A stretch of DNA of 64,000 nt from Delphinus delphis (GCF_949987515.2 NC_082694.2:39204451-39268450), one strand, 5' to 3'. Shown: positions 33,026 to 44,799, counted from the first letter of the stretch. Notes: generated by a model from the sequence alone, not told the origin. Translations and numbers: made by a program.

Positions 33026-35340
33026 TCACCCAGGTGGAGCTTAGTTCCATTTACAGAAAGTTTCATGTGAAACTTAGCTTCTTTTGGGCTGTTCCTGCCT
33101 GAGAGATATGGTAGGAGCAGCAAGAAATTTTCCCAACCACTAATACCTAAATAACTTGTTCACTGAAACTCTGCATGTTTTAAGTGACAGAAAGACCCAT
33201 CTAATCCCCATGTTGGGCATACCTGCTTAGATCTATAAGTTGCAAAAACCTGCAAAGCCTGTGTACACGGAGGTGGCAAAGGCTTGGGCCTGCCGAGGTC
33301 CTGTGACACCAGGCTCATTAAACTGCTGTGTCTTAAAGCAGTTGAGGACCTGGAAGCCCTGTGCTGACTAAAGTATTGACACCCCCTATCCCTGTCACCC
33401 CTGAATCATCGCTCTCTCTGGATATATCTTAAATCTCCAAAGCCCTATCATTGTGCCTGTTCCTTAAGCTTTCCTGGTTTGTAGGCCATGGTTTGGGGGT
33501 GGGGAGGAAACAAATCAAATCCCCCTCCTCTGAGTTCAGAACCAACTGAGAAGTAAGATCAGGACTCTGCTAGGGATCAGCATGTCAACTTTATTGCTGA
33601 TAAAGTTGGATTGGGAAGTGCAGCTGGGAATCTGCAGCTACCGCTGGGTTTCCTCACACCTCCCCGCTGAATTAGGCCTCCCAACCCCAGCTGCCTGCCT
33701 CCTGGCTTGCTGGGGAGGTTGCCAGACCCAGAAGTGTGGTCACTAGAGCTAGCGCATCATTTCTCCAACCCTCCCAATCAATTCCTATACTCGCTCTTTG
33801 GAGGAGCATGGTAAGTGGTGGAGAGACAGGCAGGAGAGGGGCTCCAGTACCATTCCTTCTTGGGGAGGATGTGAGGATTCAGGAACAGGTCTTCCCTGCC
33901 TGTGGGAATAGTATTTGAGGTCACTGGCATCAAAGAGAGTCTAGAACGGGAAGAGGGGAAGGTCAGGACTGAGGCTCACATTTAAGCATGGTTTCAAAGA
34001 GGAAACCCCAGCCAAAGAAACTGAGAGGAGAGGCCAGAGAGAGGGGCAGAGAGACTAAGAGCATGGGTGCCACAGAGGCCGGGGAAAGAGCATCTTAAGG
34101 AGAGAGCGATCAGCACAGTCCACATTCCAGAGGAACCTAGTGAAATGAGGAACAAAAACTGTCCCTCGGATTTAGGCACTTGGAATCTCCTGGTGACCTT
34201 ACTGAAAGGTGGGAAGGAGAAACAAGCTTTGTGGTAGTCACTGAAGGGTGTCCAGGAGGAGAGTTTCTTAAGGGGGGACAAAGCTTGTTTGAAAACTGAT
34301 GGAAAAGGACAGTCACCTGCGCTTGTGAGGTTGTGGCGGAGGTAAGTAGCCTGTGCCCCACCCTCCAGGCCAGGTGTCTTGGGTGCAGGCTCTGGCTGTC
34401 TCTCTGGAGCACATTTTCCTAATTTGAACAAAGTGCAGCGTGAGCTAATAGCAACCCTGGATGGGAGGATGCTGGTACCCAAGATGGGGGAATAAAGGAT
34501 AGTAGGTCACTTAGTTACCTGCAAAGCAGGGACTAGAAGCTGAAGGCTTCTGTCTCCAAATTCAGAGATAGCTCCAAACACCCTTTAGGGCAGAAACAAC
34601 AAAGGCTCTTCTTCCCTTCGAGAGCTTGCCTTATTTTTGTCAGTCCCTAATTATTTTAGCACTAAGTATTTAAATCCTGATCTGGTAAGATGACCAGGAT
34701 TCCAAGGTCCTAATCCTCCCTTAGTGACAACCTTTAATTCCCTGGGGACTCACACTTTCGATTAATGGAGGTCTACAAAGGTAACAGACCACCCTCTGAT
34801 TCTCGGGATGGGAGAGTGTCTTGCTGGACCAATTGGTGGTCTCTCCCTACTGTTATCACTAGCGTCAGAGACCATATTCTCTGAGAGCTGGTCTTTAGAC
34901 AGTTTGTCTTAACCCTTGTCATTGACTTAACCCTTACTTACAATATCTTACTTTTTTCAATTAAATCATCTCCAATTTTGATATCATAGAAATACTACCA
35001 GCAGAGACTTCTTAATGATAAGCTTCTCCCAGCTAGTCCCATACTCTTCCTATTTCCAAAATTATTTGTCATATGCCCACATATCTGGAAAACCAAAAAT
35101 AAGTGGACTTGAAAGAGAGTGGTTGGCCATTTTGCTAAGGATCTCATAGGTCTCTTGGTGTTTGTTTTCCTTTTTAATGTATTTGTTTTCCTGTAACATT
35201 AATCAAATTCCAGAAATAAAAACATATTACTAAGGTACATTTAATTTATATTAAGATTTAAATCTGCTATTGAAGGAGAAAAATTAGGATTGATGATAAA
35301 AGTTTATTTTAAATTGGCTCTAGATAATTTAGATATGTAA
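33026..35340. other. unassigned sequence, LTR-like in part
   Basis: About 2.3 kb without a named repeat. Near 33,570-33,600, ATGTCAACTTTATTGCTGAT is the complement of an AATAAA-containing LTR-type end, so part of 33,540-34,500 may be an old minus-strand LTR. A 162-codon antisense open frame at 33,994-34,482 has no recognisable domain and is probably chance. Confidence 0.35.
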
Positions 35341-35351
35341 GTTACTTTTTA

Positions 35352-35382
35352 AACACACACACACATACACACACACACACCC
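35352..35382. repeat. (CA)n microsatellite
   Basis: ACACACACACATACACACACACAC-type run with one interruption, likely polymorphic in length. Confidence 0.9.
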
Positions 35383-35597
35383 CAATTCTATTAAACAGCC
35401 AGATCTTAAAAGTCTAAACTTTGGATACTATAATTAGGAGTCATTTAATCAACAATTTCAAGTTAATGAAAATCTACCCATGTTTTTGGTGTTAAAAGGT
35501 AAATGAAATGACAGATAAAGACTTATTAGGAAATGATTAGATAGAGGAGATAACTGGCCTATACAAGGCAAAGTATGATGATCAAAAGTGCTATACA

Positions 35598-35802
35598 GGG
35601 CTTCCCTGGTGGTGCAGTGGTTGAAAGTCCGCCTGCCAATGCAGGGGACACGGATTTGTGCCCTGGTCTGGGAAGATCCCACATGCCGCGGAGTGGCTGG
35701 GCCCGTGAGCGATGGCCGCTGGGCCTGCGCGTCCAGAGCCTGTGCTCCGCAATGGGAGAGGCCACAACAGAGAGAGGCCCGCGTACCAAAAAAAAAAAAA
35801 AA
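35598..35802 (+). mobile_element. CHR-type SINE, ~200-bp form
   Basis: GGCTTCCCTGGTGGTGCAGT head and long A tail. The exact TSD AAAAGTGCTATACA is at 35,584-35,597 and 35,803-35,816. Confidence 0.95.
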
Positions 35803-35816
35803 AAAAGTGCTATACA

Positions 35817-37065
35817 TGTGGTCACCAGAAACTTGGAACAGACTTTCCTGAGAATAAATTAGTACAGAAACATTACCCATAACATTTATGCCAAACTCTT
35901 TTAGCAGATAAAATATTACACTGGGATGTAATAGGCTTTAAAACAACATGATACAAAACAAAACACAGCAGGGACTTATGAAAATAACTTCTAATAAGGT
36001 TTTGGCCTTTTCTTTGTGTGGGATCCAAGGTGCAGTGATCTTTGCAAAAGCCCATTCTAGGGTTAACAGTTTGTTGGCTTGACTTATAACTTTTAAATAT
36101 TTAAACACATATTTCGTAGGCCTCCCTTTGCACTCTTGCCCTGGCAAGTGTAATCCACACTGTGTTGGATTGGACTCTGTCTTCTGCAGCACATCTGGGG
36201 CTTTGGTCGGCGAGCCCTAGAGACACAACACCCTAACCCAGGGAAGGGCCGGCCTAACCAGAGCAGGGCATATGCTGCGGCAGGTGAGGGGCACAACAGT
36301 CTTTGGTGAGCCTCAAATCCTGCCTGGGGAGTGGCTGCTTCATCTGCCTGTGCCAGCTGGTCCTGCTGGAGAACTGTGGTTGGCCAGTCTGTTGTAACTC
36401 AGGTGTGCACTTAAGGAAAGCAAACCAAACAGTCCCTGTCAGGCAGTGGGACAGTGAGCATCCTTTCTACCCTCACTTCCTCTAATGGGAGAAATGGTAT
36501 TTACGCAGGCTGTAAATGGCTCTTTATTCTTCCTAACACATACCATTCTATGATGGAAATTTTAAATGGAGAGGCTGTGATACAACCTAAAAGAAACTCC
36601 ATTAGTGATGCAAGCGGCCAGAAGGATTCTTTGTTTAGGGGAAGTGATGAACATAGGAGGGACCAGAGGGCTGAGACGCAGCCAGGAGACTGGCTTCAGG
36701 GCCCTGTTGAGGCAGAAAACACTCAGGGCAAGTCCAGTTCCTGTGGGTCATGCGTTCCTCAGAACCCTCTACCCTTCATTTGCCTTCCGCTCCTCTCCTC
36801 CCCCTTTCCTTGCCCGTCCCCCAGGCTCCCACACTCCTTTCTTTTCTGTGTTCTCATGAAGGCATATTAAAAATTAGAAAGGGATTACAGGGGCAGGCAT
36901 GGCTAGTCTTTGTTAAATAGAACTCAGAAATAAAGGGGAAAACCAAAACTATTTCCCCCTTCAAATGAGTTGTATTTCTCTCAGGCCAAAGAACTCTTGG
37001 GGATTTCCCCCAGGATCTCTTTTACCAAGGCTGTTTGTTTTTTCATTTGTGAGTAGGGACTATTT
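35817..37065. other. unassigned non-coding sequence
   Basis: No named repeat. The GC-richer part at ~36,110-36,480 stands out against AT-rich flanks, but no splice-site-bounded exon with protein similarity can be shown. Confidence 0.45.
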
Positions 37066-37069
37066 CATT

Positions 37070-38960
37070 CACTGAATCAATATTTACTGAGCTTGAATTA
37101 TAAGCAAGCAGTGCTCCAGGGGCTGGAGAAATTGGAGTAAACTAAAATGACAGAAATCCTGCCCTCATTCCCTATACATTCTTTTTTTTTTCTTTTTTTC
37201 ATAAATTTATTTTACTTATTTATTTATTGGCTGTGTCAGGTCTTCGTTGCTGCACATGGGCTTTATCGTGGTGTACAGGCTTCTCATTGCGGTGGCTTCT
37301 CTTGTTGCAGAGCATGGGCTCTAGGCGTGTGGGCTTCAGTAGTTGTGGCGCACGGGCTCAGTAGTTGTGGCACGCGGGCTCTAGAGCGCAGGCTCAGTAG
37401 CTGTGGCGCACGGGCTTAGCTGCTCTGCGGCATGTGGGATCTTCCCTCACCAGGGCTTGAACCCATGTCCCCTGCATTGGCAGGTGGATTCTTAACCACT
37501 GAGCCACCAGGGAAGCCCTCCCTGCACATTCTATGGGGAGAACATGCAATAAACAAGACAATGACATCAATAATGTGTGTGCGTGTTGTGTTTGGTGGTG
37601 AGAAGTGCTAGGGAGAAAATAGAGACGAGTACGGTATAACGCAGGGTGGTCAGGGAAGGCCTCACTGAGGAGGTGGAATTTAAAGAAAGACCTGGAGGAG
37701 GTGGAAAGAGGCACGAGGATATCTGAGGCAGAAGCATTCTCAGCATAGACGAGAGCAAATGCAAAGGCCAGAGGCAGGAGCACGCCTGGCAAGTTTAGGG
37801 ATCAACAGGCAGGCCAGTGTGACTGACTCAAAAACAGGATGAGCACAGAAAAGACTAGAAGATGAGGTCAGAAAGGTGTGGGTGTGTGGGTGGGGGATGG
37901 TGGAGGGCCTTTTTAAGCCTCTGATATACTCTGAGCAAGATGAGAAGCCACCGTTTGGTTTAAGCCTAGGAGTGACATGGTCTGATTTGCATTTTAAAAG
38001 GATCACTTGCTGCTGTGATAAGAATAAGCCGTGAAGGACAAGGGTGAAACCAATTAGGAGGCTATTGAAATAATCCCAGGAAGAGAAGAAAGTATCATTA
38101 TCTTACACCAGGGTAGTAGTAATAGAGATGGTGAGGAGTGGGGAGATTCTGGATATATTTTGAAAATACAGTCAAAAAGATTTGCTAATGGGTTGGTTGT
38201 GGGTGTGAGGAAGAGAAAGGAGCCAAACAGAATGTCAAGGTTTTTGACTTGAGCAACTAGAAAAAGGGTTTTGCGATGAATTGAGACAGAAGGCTTCACG
38301 GGTGCAGGTTGGGAAGAAGATCAGGAATTCAGTTGCAGGAACTTACACCCTAGATCCGTGTTAGACAAGTGAGGGGCCCAAGTAGGCAGGCAGATAGATA
38401 TATGAGTTTGGAATTCAAGGGTGGGGTTGGGGCAGGAGATTAACTTTGGGGGCCATCAATGAAGAGATGTGATTTAAAGCCAAGAGATGAAGTTTTTGAG
38501 GGAATGACAGCAGATGGAGAAGTCCAAGATGTGGGTCCTGGAACGGTCTAGTGTTTATGACTGGGAAGAAGAAGAAAAACAAGCTGAAAGACAGAAGGGC
38601 CAGCCAAGAGCTAGAAGGAGAGTAGGAAAAACATGGTGTCTGTCCTGGAAGCCAAGTGAAGAAGACCCATCAAGGAAGAGGGAGCGTTGACTGTTGCTGA
38701 CAGTGAGTAAGATGATGACTGGGAATCCTCCAAAGACAGAGTCACCGGTGACCTTGAGAAGAGTCCTGTCAGTGGAGTCGGGGGTGTGAAAGTCTTGATG
38801 GAAAGGTTCAAGAACAAATGAAGAGGAGAAATTGTGGCCAGTGAGTACAAACGATACTTCAAAGCCCATTAGTTGTAAGTGGAAGAGAGAATTGGGGCTC
38901 AAGCTAGAGGAGGACGTAGGGTTGAGAGAGGTTTTTAAATACAGAAGAAATAATCACATT
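37070..38960 (-). mobile_element. L2 LINE, long 3' part, with a SINE inside
   Basis: This is the longest L2 copy here. The terminus AATCAATATTTACTGAGC is followed by GTGGTCAGGGAAGGCCTCAC, TTTTAAAAGGATCACTTGCT, AGGAGGCTATTGAAATAATC and GGTTTTTGACTTGAGCAACT, all in L2 reverse-complement order, to ~38,960. A CHR SINE at 37,183-37,519 interrupts it. Confidence 0.85.
37183..37519 (-). mobile_element. CHR-type SINE, long form
   Basis: Reverse strand, ending GAGCCACCAGGGAAGCCC. The TSD is CCCTATACATTCT (37,170-37,182) and CCCTGCACATTCT (37,520-37,532), inserted in L2. Confidence 0.94.
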
Positions 38961-39054
38961 TGTACATTGATGGAGAAGATCCAGTAGAGAGGGAAAAATG
39001 GAAGATTCAGGGCTAAGGGGCTCTACCTTGTAATATTAAGAACATCTACATTGT

Positions 39055-39212
39055 ATTGACTGCTAATATGTGTTAGGTTTTTATATATGCTATTCATTCC
39101 TTAAAACATGAGATGTATGTTAAGGTTCCCATCTTATTAACGAGGAAATTGAGACTCAGAGACATTGAGTTTCTTGTCCAAGGTCACACAGCGAGGACAG
39201 AGAAGGGCTCTG
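39055..39212 (-). repeat. MIR SINE
   Basis: CCCATCTTATTAACGAGGAA, then ATTGAGACTCAGAGACATTG and CCAAGGTCACACAGCGAGG are the reverse MIR core. Confidence 0.82.
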
Positions 39213-39549
39213 TCAGAGCCCAGTCTGTCTGAGGGAAGCTCAGGCCATCTTGCTCCTAGGCTCACCAGCTACCCTTCTGGTTGTGGAGTTTCCCGGGCAC
39301 TGAAGGGGCATATTTACTGTCTTAAATCCCTGACTAAAGGAAGAATCTGTGTACTTCTCACAACCATGACCAGAGACTTCAGTCATGAGGAAAGTCTGAG
39401 TCATTCTGCTTTCCCTTCTTTCCTAAACCCTGGGACAGTAGAAAACAGAGGAGGTGCCTTGGCGTTTGGTTTGCCCCAAACCTCTATACATTAGACATCT
39501 AATGAATAACGTTATGCTGTATGTTGGAATATACAAAGGGATGGAAATC

Positions 39550-39695
39550 AAGAGTCCTGAGTTTTAGTCATGACTGTTACTATATGGTTATCTTACTTCC
39601 GTCAAGTCAATGAACTTTGAGTTCAGTGTCCTCATTAGCAAAAGGGGAATAAAAGTGTCTGTCCTGTCTGCTTCTTGGGTGGTTGTGAAAACATC
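39550..39695 (+). repeat. MIR SINE
   Basis: AACTTTGAGTTCAGTGTCCTCATTAGCAAAAGGGGAATAA-type core (39,610-39,650) followed by a GGTTGTGAAAAC segment matches plus-strand MIR, although diverged. Confidence 0.6.
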
Positions 39696-39835
39696 ACACT
39701 CTATTCCCTCTACCTCCAGTACTCCCGCCATATGTGAGATCATATGCCATTTCCAAAGTGTATCACGTATGATGGCACCAGTGGCTCTCAACACTCGATG
39801 CACAGCAGAGCCCGGCAAACTTATACAAATACTGC

Positions 39836-40755
39836 TGTCCTGATAGGATGTGGGGCAACTAGAATTCACAAGCATTACTAACGGAGTGTAAGTCGGTACA
39901 CCCACCTTGGAAAGCAGTTTGGCAGCATCTGTTGAAGTTGAACCAATACCTCCCTGTGATCCAGCATTTCCAGTCCTAGGTTTATACCCAAGAGAAATGA
40001 GTACCCAGGTGCATCAAGAGACATGTACAAGGATGTTTGCAGCAGTATTATTTGCAATCGCTCAAACTGCGAACAACTCAAATGCCCATCAACAGTAGAA
40101 TAGACTAATTGTGGTATATCATATATAATGGAATACAGACCAGTATTGAAAGTTTGCAAAATACAGCTGTAATCACATGGGTGAATCTCACAAATATAAT
40201 GTTCAATAAAAGGAACCTGACATGAAAGATTTTCCTCAAAACATGAGATATCATACAATTAGGAAAACCAGGAAAATCTTAAATCTCAGTGGTGTTAGAA
40301 GCCAGGACAGCAGTTACATTTGGAGAAGAGGGAATGAGTAGATTTACTCAGAAGCCTTTACACATGAAGGGCTTCTGAGTTGCTGGTGATGTGCGTGTGT
40401 GTATGTGTGTGTGTGCCTCAATGATGCTTATACAAATTAAAAATACATACATGTAGGCCTTCCCTGGTGGCGCAGTGGTTGAGAGTCCGCCTGCCGATGC
40501 AGGGGACACGGGTTCGTGTCCCGGTCCAGGAAGATCCCACATGCTGCGGAGCAGCTGGGCCCGTGAGCCATGGCCGCTGAACCTGCGCGTCCGGAGCCTG
40601 TGCTCCGCAGCGGGAGAGGCCACAACAGTGAGAGGCCTGCATACCGCAAAAAAAAAAAAAATGTTTGGATAATTTGCTGAGCTGCACACTTAAGTTTTGT
40701 GCACTTTTTTGTCTATTTGTGCACTTTTTTGTTTTTATGTCTATTTTACTTCAAC
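39836..40755 (+). mobile_element. old L1 3' part with a SINE inside
   Basis: TGGGGCAACTAGAATTCACA, then GTTTATACCCAAGAGAAATG, CAAATGCCCATCAACAGTAG and AATGGAATACAGACCAG are the end of L1 ORF2. After the SINE, the 3' UTR (CTGCACACTTAAGTTTTGTG) resumes. A short GT run lies at 40,388-40,415. Confidence 0.82.
40456..40661 (+). mobile_element. CHR-type SINE, ~200-bp form
   Basis: GGCCTTCCCTGGTGGCGCAG head, GGTTCGTGTCCCGGTCC, GCGGGAGAGGCCACAACAGT and a 13-A tail. CpGs are well kept, indicating a recent insertion. The TSD is short and not certain. Confidence 0.92.
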
Positions 40756-40764
40756 TAAAAAAAC

Positions 40765-40850
40765 TGCTGCCTAGTTCCCATCCTGGGCCAATTAAATAAG
40801 AATTCCTGGGAGTGAAGCCCTGGCCTGGGCATTTTCCAGAGTGCACCCTG
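40765..40850. mobile_element. MER5A-like fragment
   Basis: CCAATTAAATAAGAATTCCTGGGAG-type centre (40,790-40,815) followed by CTGGCCTGGGCATTTTCC. Partial. Confidence 0.5.
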
Positions 40851-41104
40851 TTGAGAACACTCCCTCCTGCCTTTGTTGGTGGTGTTCCTTCTAGGGGGGA
40901 AGACCTCCAGCTCTGTGTCTGGGTGCTGACTGTGTCTCTGTGCCTCAGGGTGGTGGAGAGGACAGGGCTGTCTGGTGGAGAGAAGGCTGGAGGACCTGGT
41001 GTGCTGATGGCTGACAGCAAGAGTGGCCTTCGAGGACCTGCCTCTGAGGGTGAGAGAGAGCAACCAAGTTTCTGGAACCTGCAGAATCAGCCTTATGTGG
41101 GAAT

Positions 41105-41222
41105 GTGTTAGAAATGCACCCTAGATTTGCTGGATTAGAAACTCTGGGGGTAGGCCCAGTAATCTGCTTTAACAAACCCTCCAGGTGATTCTGATGCGTC
41201 CTGAAATTGGAGAACTGCTGCT
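41105..41222. mobile_element. MER5A-like element
   Basis: GTTAGAAATGCACCCTAG, GATTAGAAACTCTGGGGGTA, TCCAGGTGATTCTGATGCGT and GGAGAACTGCTG follow MER5A order. Confidence 0.72.
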
Positions 41223-41969
41223 CCAAAGAGTAGCAAGAAGCCAATTTGGCCAATTTGGCAAAACCCTCAAGAGATCCATTCTTGAGGGAATAGGTGTTTT
41301 GCTGGAAAGTTTGTTTTTTTGCCCTCCCCCTCCCGCATTGGTCTTGCCCCAGATCAAACCTATACCATTAGTTCTCAATTCTGGCTGAGGAACTTTAAAA
41401 AAGGTTTCTCCCCTGCTGGGTCTCAGGCATCCAGATGCTTCTGATGTGTGCCAGGGCTGATAAACTCTTTTCTATATTCAGGTACTTTTGCGGTTGAGAC
41501 AGATGATTGTTAACACCTGCCCCCAAATTCTTTTGGTTGTTTCTGCAAGGCCTGTGAAGCAGAAATCAGGCCTTCAGCAGCTGCTTGTCCAGATATAAAG
41601 GTGTTTCCTGAGGGCCAGTTTGGCTTTGCTTGCAGGTACCTCTGCGGACCACAACGCTGAGCTGAGACACCACCTCCCGACATGCACATGGGGCCGGCTC
41701 CTTAGCTACACATCAAACACCAAGTCTGCTGCCCATGCTGGTTGCCGAGTGAGGTAATGTGAGTTAAACCCCTTAGTTTGGTGCACAGAGAAAATGTCAA
41801 CAAATGCTAGCTATCCTTATCTTCATTATCTAAAGTGTGTGGATCCCTTTTCATTTAAGCTCTATAAGATACCTGCTTGGAAAGGCCAATCTTGGTTGTT
41901 TCATCTTGAATTCTCTATCCCCCCAACCTTCCTGCAAAGCCCAGGAGGGACCATTCACATTCATGAGGG

Positions 41970-42410
41970 TTGTTCTAAGCCAGTAGTTCTTAAAATGTGG
42001 TGGTGATGGTGGTTTGGCTTGTGGGGGGCGGGGGGTGGTAGTCAGTAGCATGAGTATCACCTGGGGAATTTGTTAGGCCTGCAAACTCCCATCACCAAAA
42101 AAGTTTAATAATAATAAATAAAGAAGGCAGGAGGAAACTTCTGGAGATAATGGATATGTTTATGGTATAGATTGTGGTGGTGGTTCTACGGATGTATACT
42201 TATTTCCAAATGCATCAGATATATGTTAAATATCTACAGCTTTTTGTATGTCAGTCATTCTCCATAAAGTGGTTTAAAAAAAAAAAAAAAAGAAGAAATG
42301 CAAACTGTTGGGCCCCACCCCAGAACTTCTATATCAGAAACTCAGGAGCTGCGGCCCAGCCATCCATGTGTGGTTCTGATGCTCACATTTGAAAACTACT
42401 GTTCTGAGCC
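41970..42410. mobile_element. MER5A-type element split by an L1 end
   Basis: Left part: AAGCCAGTAGTTCTTAAAAT, GAGTATCACCTGGGGAATTT. Right part after the insertion: GGGCCCCACCCCAGAACTTC, TTTGAAAACTACTGTTCTG. The element is longer than usual because an L1 3' end was inserted at 42,088. Confidence 0.75.
42088..42298 (+). mobile_element. L1 3' end inserted in MER5A
   Basis: TTCTGGAGATAATGGATATG, ACGGATGTATACTTATTTCC, CAGCTTTTTGTATGTCAGTC, CATAAAGTGGTTTAA then poly-A: an L1M-type 3' end. The TSD TGCAAACT is at 42,080-42,087 and 42,299-42,306. Confidence 0.85.
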
Positions 42411-42411
42411 C

Positions 42412-42525
42412 TTGCCCCTCAAAGACTGTTAGAAATGCAGAATCTCACGCCCCAAGTCAGCTGACTGAATTAGAAACCCCAGGTCACTGGGATGCACATT
42501 AGAGTTTGAAAAGCACTGCTCTAAG
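42412..42525. mobile_element. MER5A-like fragment
   Basis: GTTAGAAATGCAGAATCTCA, CTGAATTAGAAACCCCAGG, GATGCACATTAGAGTTTGAA and AAGCACTGCTCTAAG match MER5A. It directly follows the previous copy. Confidence 0.72.
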
Positions 42526-42529
42526 CTCC

Positions 42530-43025
42530 CTCCCTGGATCCGGTTAGACTTAGAACACCAGAGGGGTGCGTTCTTGGATTGCGGCTTCTCACAGAAATGC
42601 CATCCCAGGACGCTAATTTAAGGGTAAGAAATAAATGCCTGAAAGACCTTTCCGTATCTGTGAAAAACAACTTCTACTACCTTTTATCCCCCTCAGATAA
42701 AGATTCATCCTGTCGATTTTCTTAGAGGTTAGAGCAAGCACGTATATCTGTTTTTGAGAAAGAAGTTGAAGTTATGAAACCCGTTACACCTAAGTTGCCA
42801 AGACACTTAGATTTTACCTCAGTTCTAAGCAGTAGTCCTAGTAGATACGGGTTCTCTCGTACAGCTCTCCCTTCTCCTCCATAATGTGATTTTAGTGTTT
42901 TAATTCTCGTTTTAACAATTCTATTGTGGCTGCCTTTTTTTATTATGATAAGTAGGCTCAGGTATTGTGTGAGATGATAAGAAATAAGTGTCTGTCTGAT
43001 ACTTTGGAGCGTCTCTGCCTGTATA
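42530..43025. other. unassigned non-coding sequence
   Basis: No recognisable repeat or gene. Confidence 0.5.
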
Positions 43026-43029
43026 AAAC

Positions 43030-43360
43030 AGTGATTTCAAGAGTCCAGTTAAAATCCCTTTTGTTCCATGAAGCTTTCCTGGCGCTCTCCACCACAGCTG
43101 TCATTCATATGGCCTCAGATAACATTATATATATCACATGTGTGCCCAATATTTTGTGAGTTAATGTTTGTAAAGTGCTTGAACAGTGTAGGAACATAGT
43201 AGATACTCAAATTATAATGATTACCATTACCACTGTTATTGTCATTGTTTATATATACTTACCTGTCATTCCTCCAGACCATGAGCCTCTTCGGGGTGAG
43301 GAGAGGGCCTTATTTATTGTTGGATTCCCAAATAAGCCTGGTTTATGTTGCACTCACAAG
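43030..43360 (+). mobile_element. L2 LINE 3' part with a MIR inside
   Basis: CATGAAGCTTTCCTGGCGCT before, and CCAGACCATGAGCCTCTTCG with GGGCCTTATTTATTGTTGGA after, fit plus-strand L2. MIR-like sequence occupies ~43,160-43,245. Confidence 0.65.
43160..43245 (+). repeat. MIR 3' part
   Basis: TGTAAAGTGCTTGAACAGTG, then ACATAGTAGATACTCAAATT and a TTACCATTACCAC end match the MIR 3' region. Confidence 0.65.
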
Positions 43361-43686
43361 AGCTTCTTACACATAACATTAATGAGAGTAAATATGAGAG
43401 TGCTTTGAAAAGGAAAACATGATTTATTGCCATTGTTGGAGCATTGGGTCTCGGAGTATCCTATCCAAAGAGAAAAGCTATTGTGCCAACAAGAGCAGCA
43501 CATCCCTTAGCCTCAGTCCCAGAGGGCATCAGAAAAAAAAAAAAGGGAAGTGAGGGATAAATGTCACCAAAGTTGTCAGTGAAACTCAGTTCAGAAGAAA
43601 CTGACCAAAACCAAAATGAAATCAACTGAAAATGTTAATGGTCATTTTTAGTAAGTCACAAGAATTTGAAGAAAGGCTATTTTAAC
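43361..43686. other. unassigned non-coding sequence
   Basis: No recognisable feature beyond a 12-A run near 43,532. Confidence 0.5.
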
Positions 43687-43696
43687 AAGTAGAATG

Positions 43697-44118
43697 GGGC
43701 TTCCCTTGTGGCACAGTGGTTAAGAATCCGGCTGCCAATGCAGGGGACATGGGTTCAATCCCTGGTCTGGGAAGATCCCACATGCCTCGGAGCAACTAAG
43801 CCCGTGCGTCCCAACTACTGAGCCTGCGCTCTAGAGCCCGTGAGCAACAACTACTGAGCCTGCGTGCAGCAGCTACTGAAGCCCACGGGCCTAGAGCCCG
43901 TGGTCCGCAGCAAGAGAAGCCACCGCAATGAGAAGCCCAAATGCAGCAACGAAGAGAAAGCCCCCACGCAGCAACGAAGACCCAACGCAGCCAAAAAAAA
44001 AAGAAAGAAAAGAGACTCCACGCTTCTGCAGGGGGCACGGGTTCAATCCTTGGTCGGGGAACTAAGATCCCGCATGCTGTGTGGCATGGTCAAAAACAAA
44101 AACAAAACAAACAAAAAT
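43697..44118 (+). mobile_element. composite (dimeric) CHR SINE inside one TSD
   Basis: A long-form SINE (43,697-44,008, with internal A-rich run AAAAAAAAAAGAAAGAAAAG) is followed by a 5'-truncated short-form SINE (GACTCCACGCTTCTGC to CTGTGTGGCATGGTC, 44,014-44,093) and a second A-rich tail. A single TSD AAGTAGAATG (43,687-43,696 and 44,119-44,128) brackets both. One insertion of a joined molecule is the simplest reading; a nested insertion with a lost inner TSD is the alternative. Confidence 0.85.
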
Positions 44119-44128
44119 AAGTAGAATG

Positions 44129-44795
44129 ATTTCATTTTCCATATAGCCTAGGAAATTAAGATCTAGATAGTTTCTTTTACTTAGTCTCAGGTCTACTTTG
44201 CACCTCTTTTGCAGAAAGCAGTATGGTTTCACCTTCAATAACTTGTCAAAAAAAGAAGCAAAATAGTGTCTTACGTATTTGTTTACAAGAGAAAAACACA
44301 TGTCATTTGTGGGGTTATTCAACATAGTATAGTATTCTAGGGGAAAAAGAAAGTTCAGGCAAGAGAAGAAAATTGAGTAAAGAATCAGGTTTGCATGATG
44401 TGCAGAAGCAGGTTCGTGATGAAACTAACAAAACCTGAGGTATGGCCCCTCGCTTAGCTCCAGCCTCTTCCAAAGCCCCGAGAGGGACGCTCACAATTTT
44501 GTGTTTTTAATTTGGCATTAGTGTTCATAAAATGGGCTTCCCAAGTTGTATAGGTTTCAGGCTCTATAAAACTGGGACCGCTCCTGAGGAAATGCCTCTC
44601 TATTTCTGTAGCTCTTGCTTTTCAGATTTACTTACGATCTTTTAGCTCTGCTTTGCCAGATAGGTGATGCAAAGACGGGGTTTGATAATGAGGAAGAAGG
44701 TCCTTGGAGACATGCTGGGAGGAGAGATAGATACAGCTGAGAGCCAAGTGATGAAACGTAGATTCTAGAGTGTTTTCCTTCAAGGATTATCACCG
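44129..44795. other. unassigned non-coding sequence
   Basis: No recognisable repeat or gene. Confidence 0.5.
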
Positions 44796-44799
44796 TCCT

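Noticed and set aside
33994..34482. 162-codon antisense open frame
   Set aside because: No domain, no splice context and low-complexity composition; the surrounding sequence looks LTR-like.
31690..34500. An endogenous retrovirus with internal genes
   Set aside because: LTR-like ends are suspected, but no gag, pol or env-like reading was seen between them, and the two candidate ends do not look alike.
41639..41757. Possible internal exon: CTTTGCTTGCAG before and GAGTGAG/GTAATG after
   Set aside because: Splice-like signals alone, with no conserved reading frame, and it lies in a cluster of old transposons. It could be a non-coding exon but cannot be supported.
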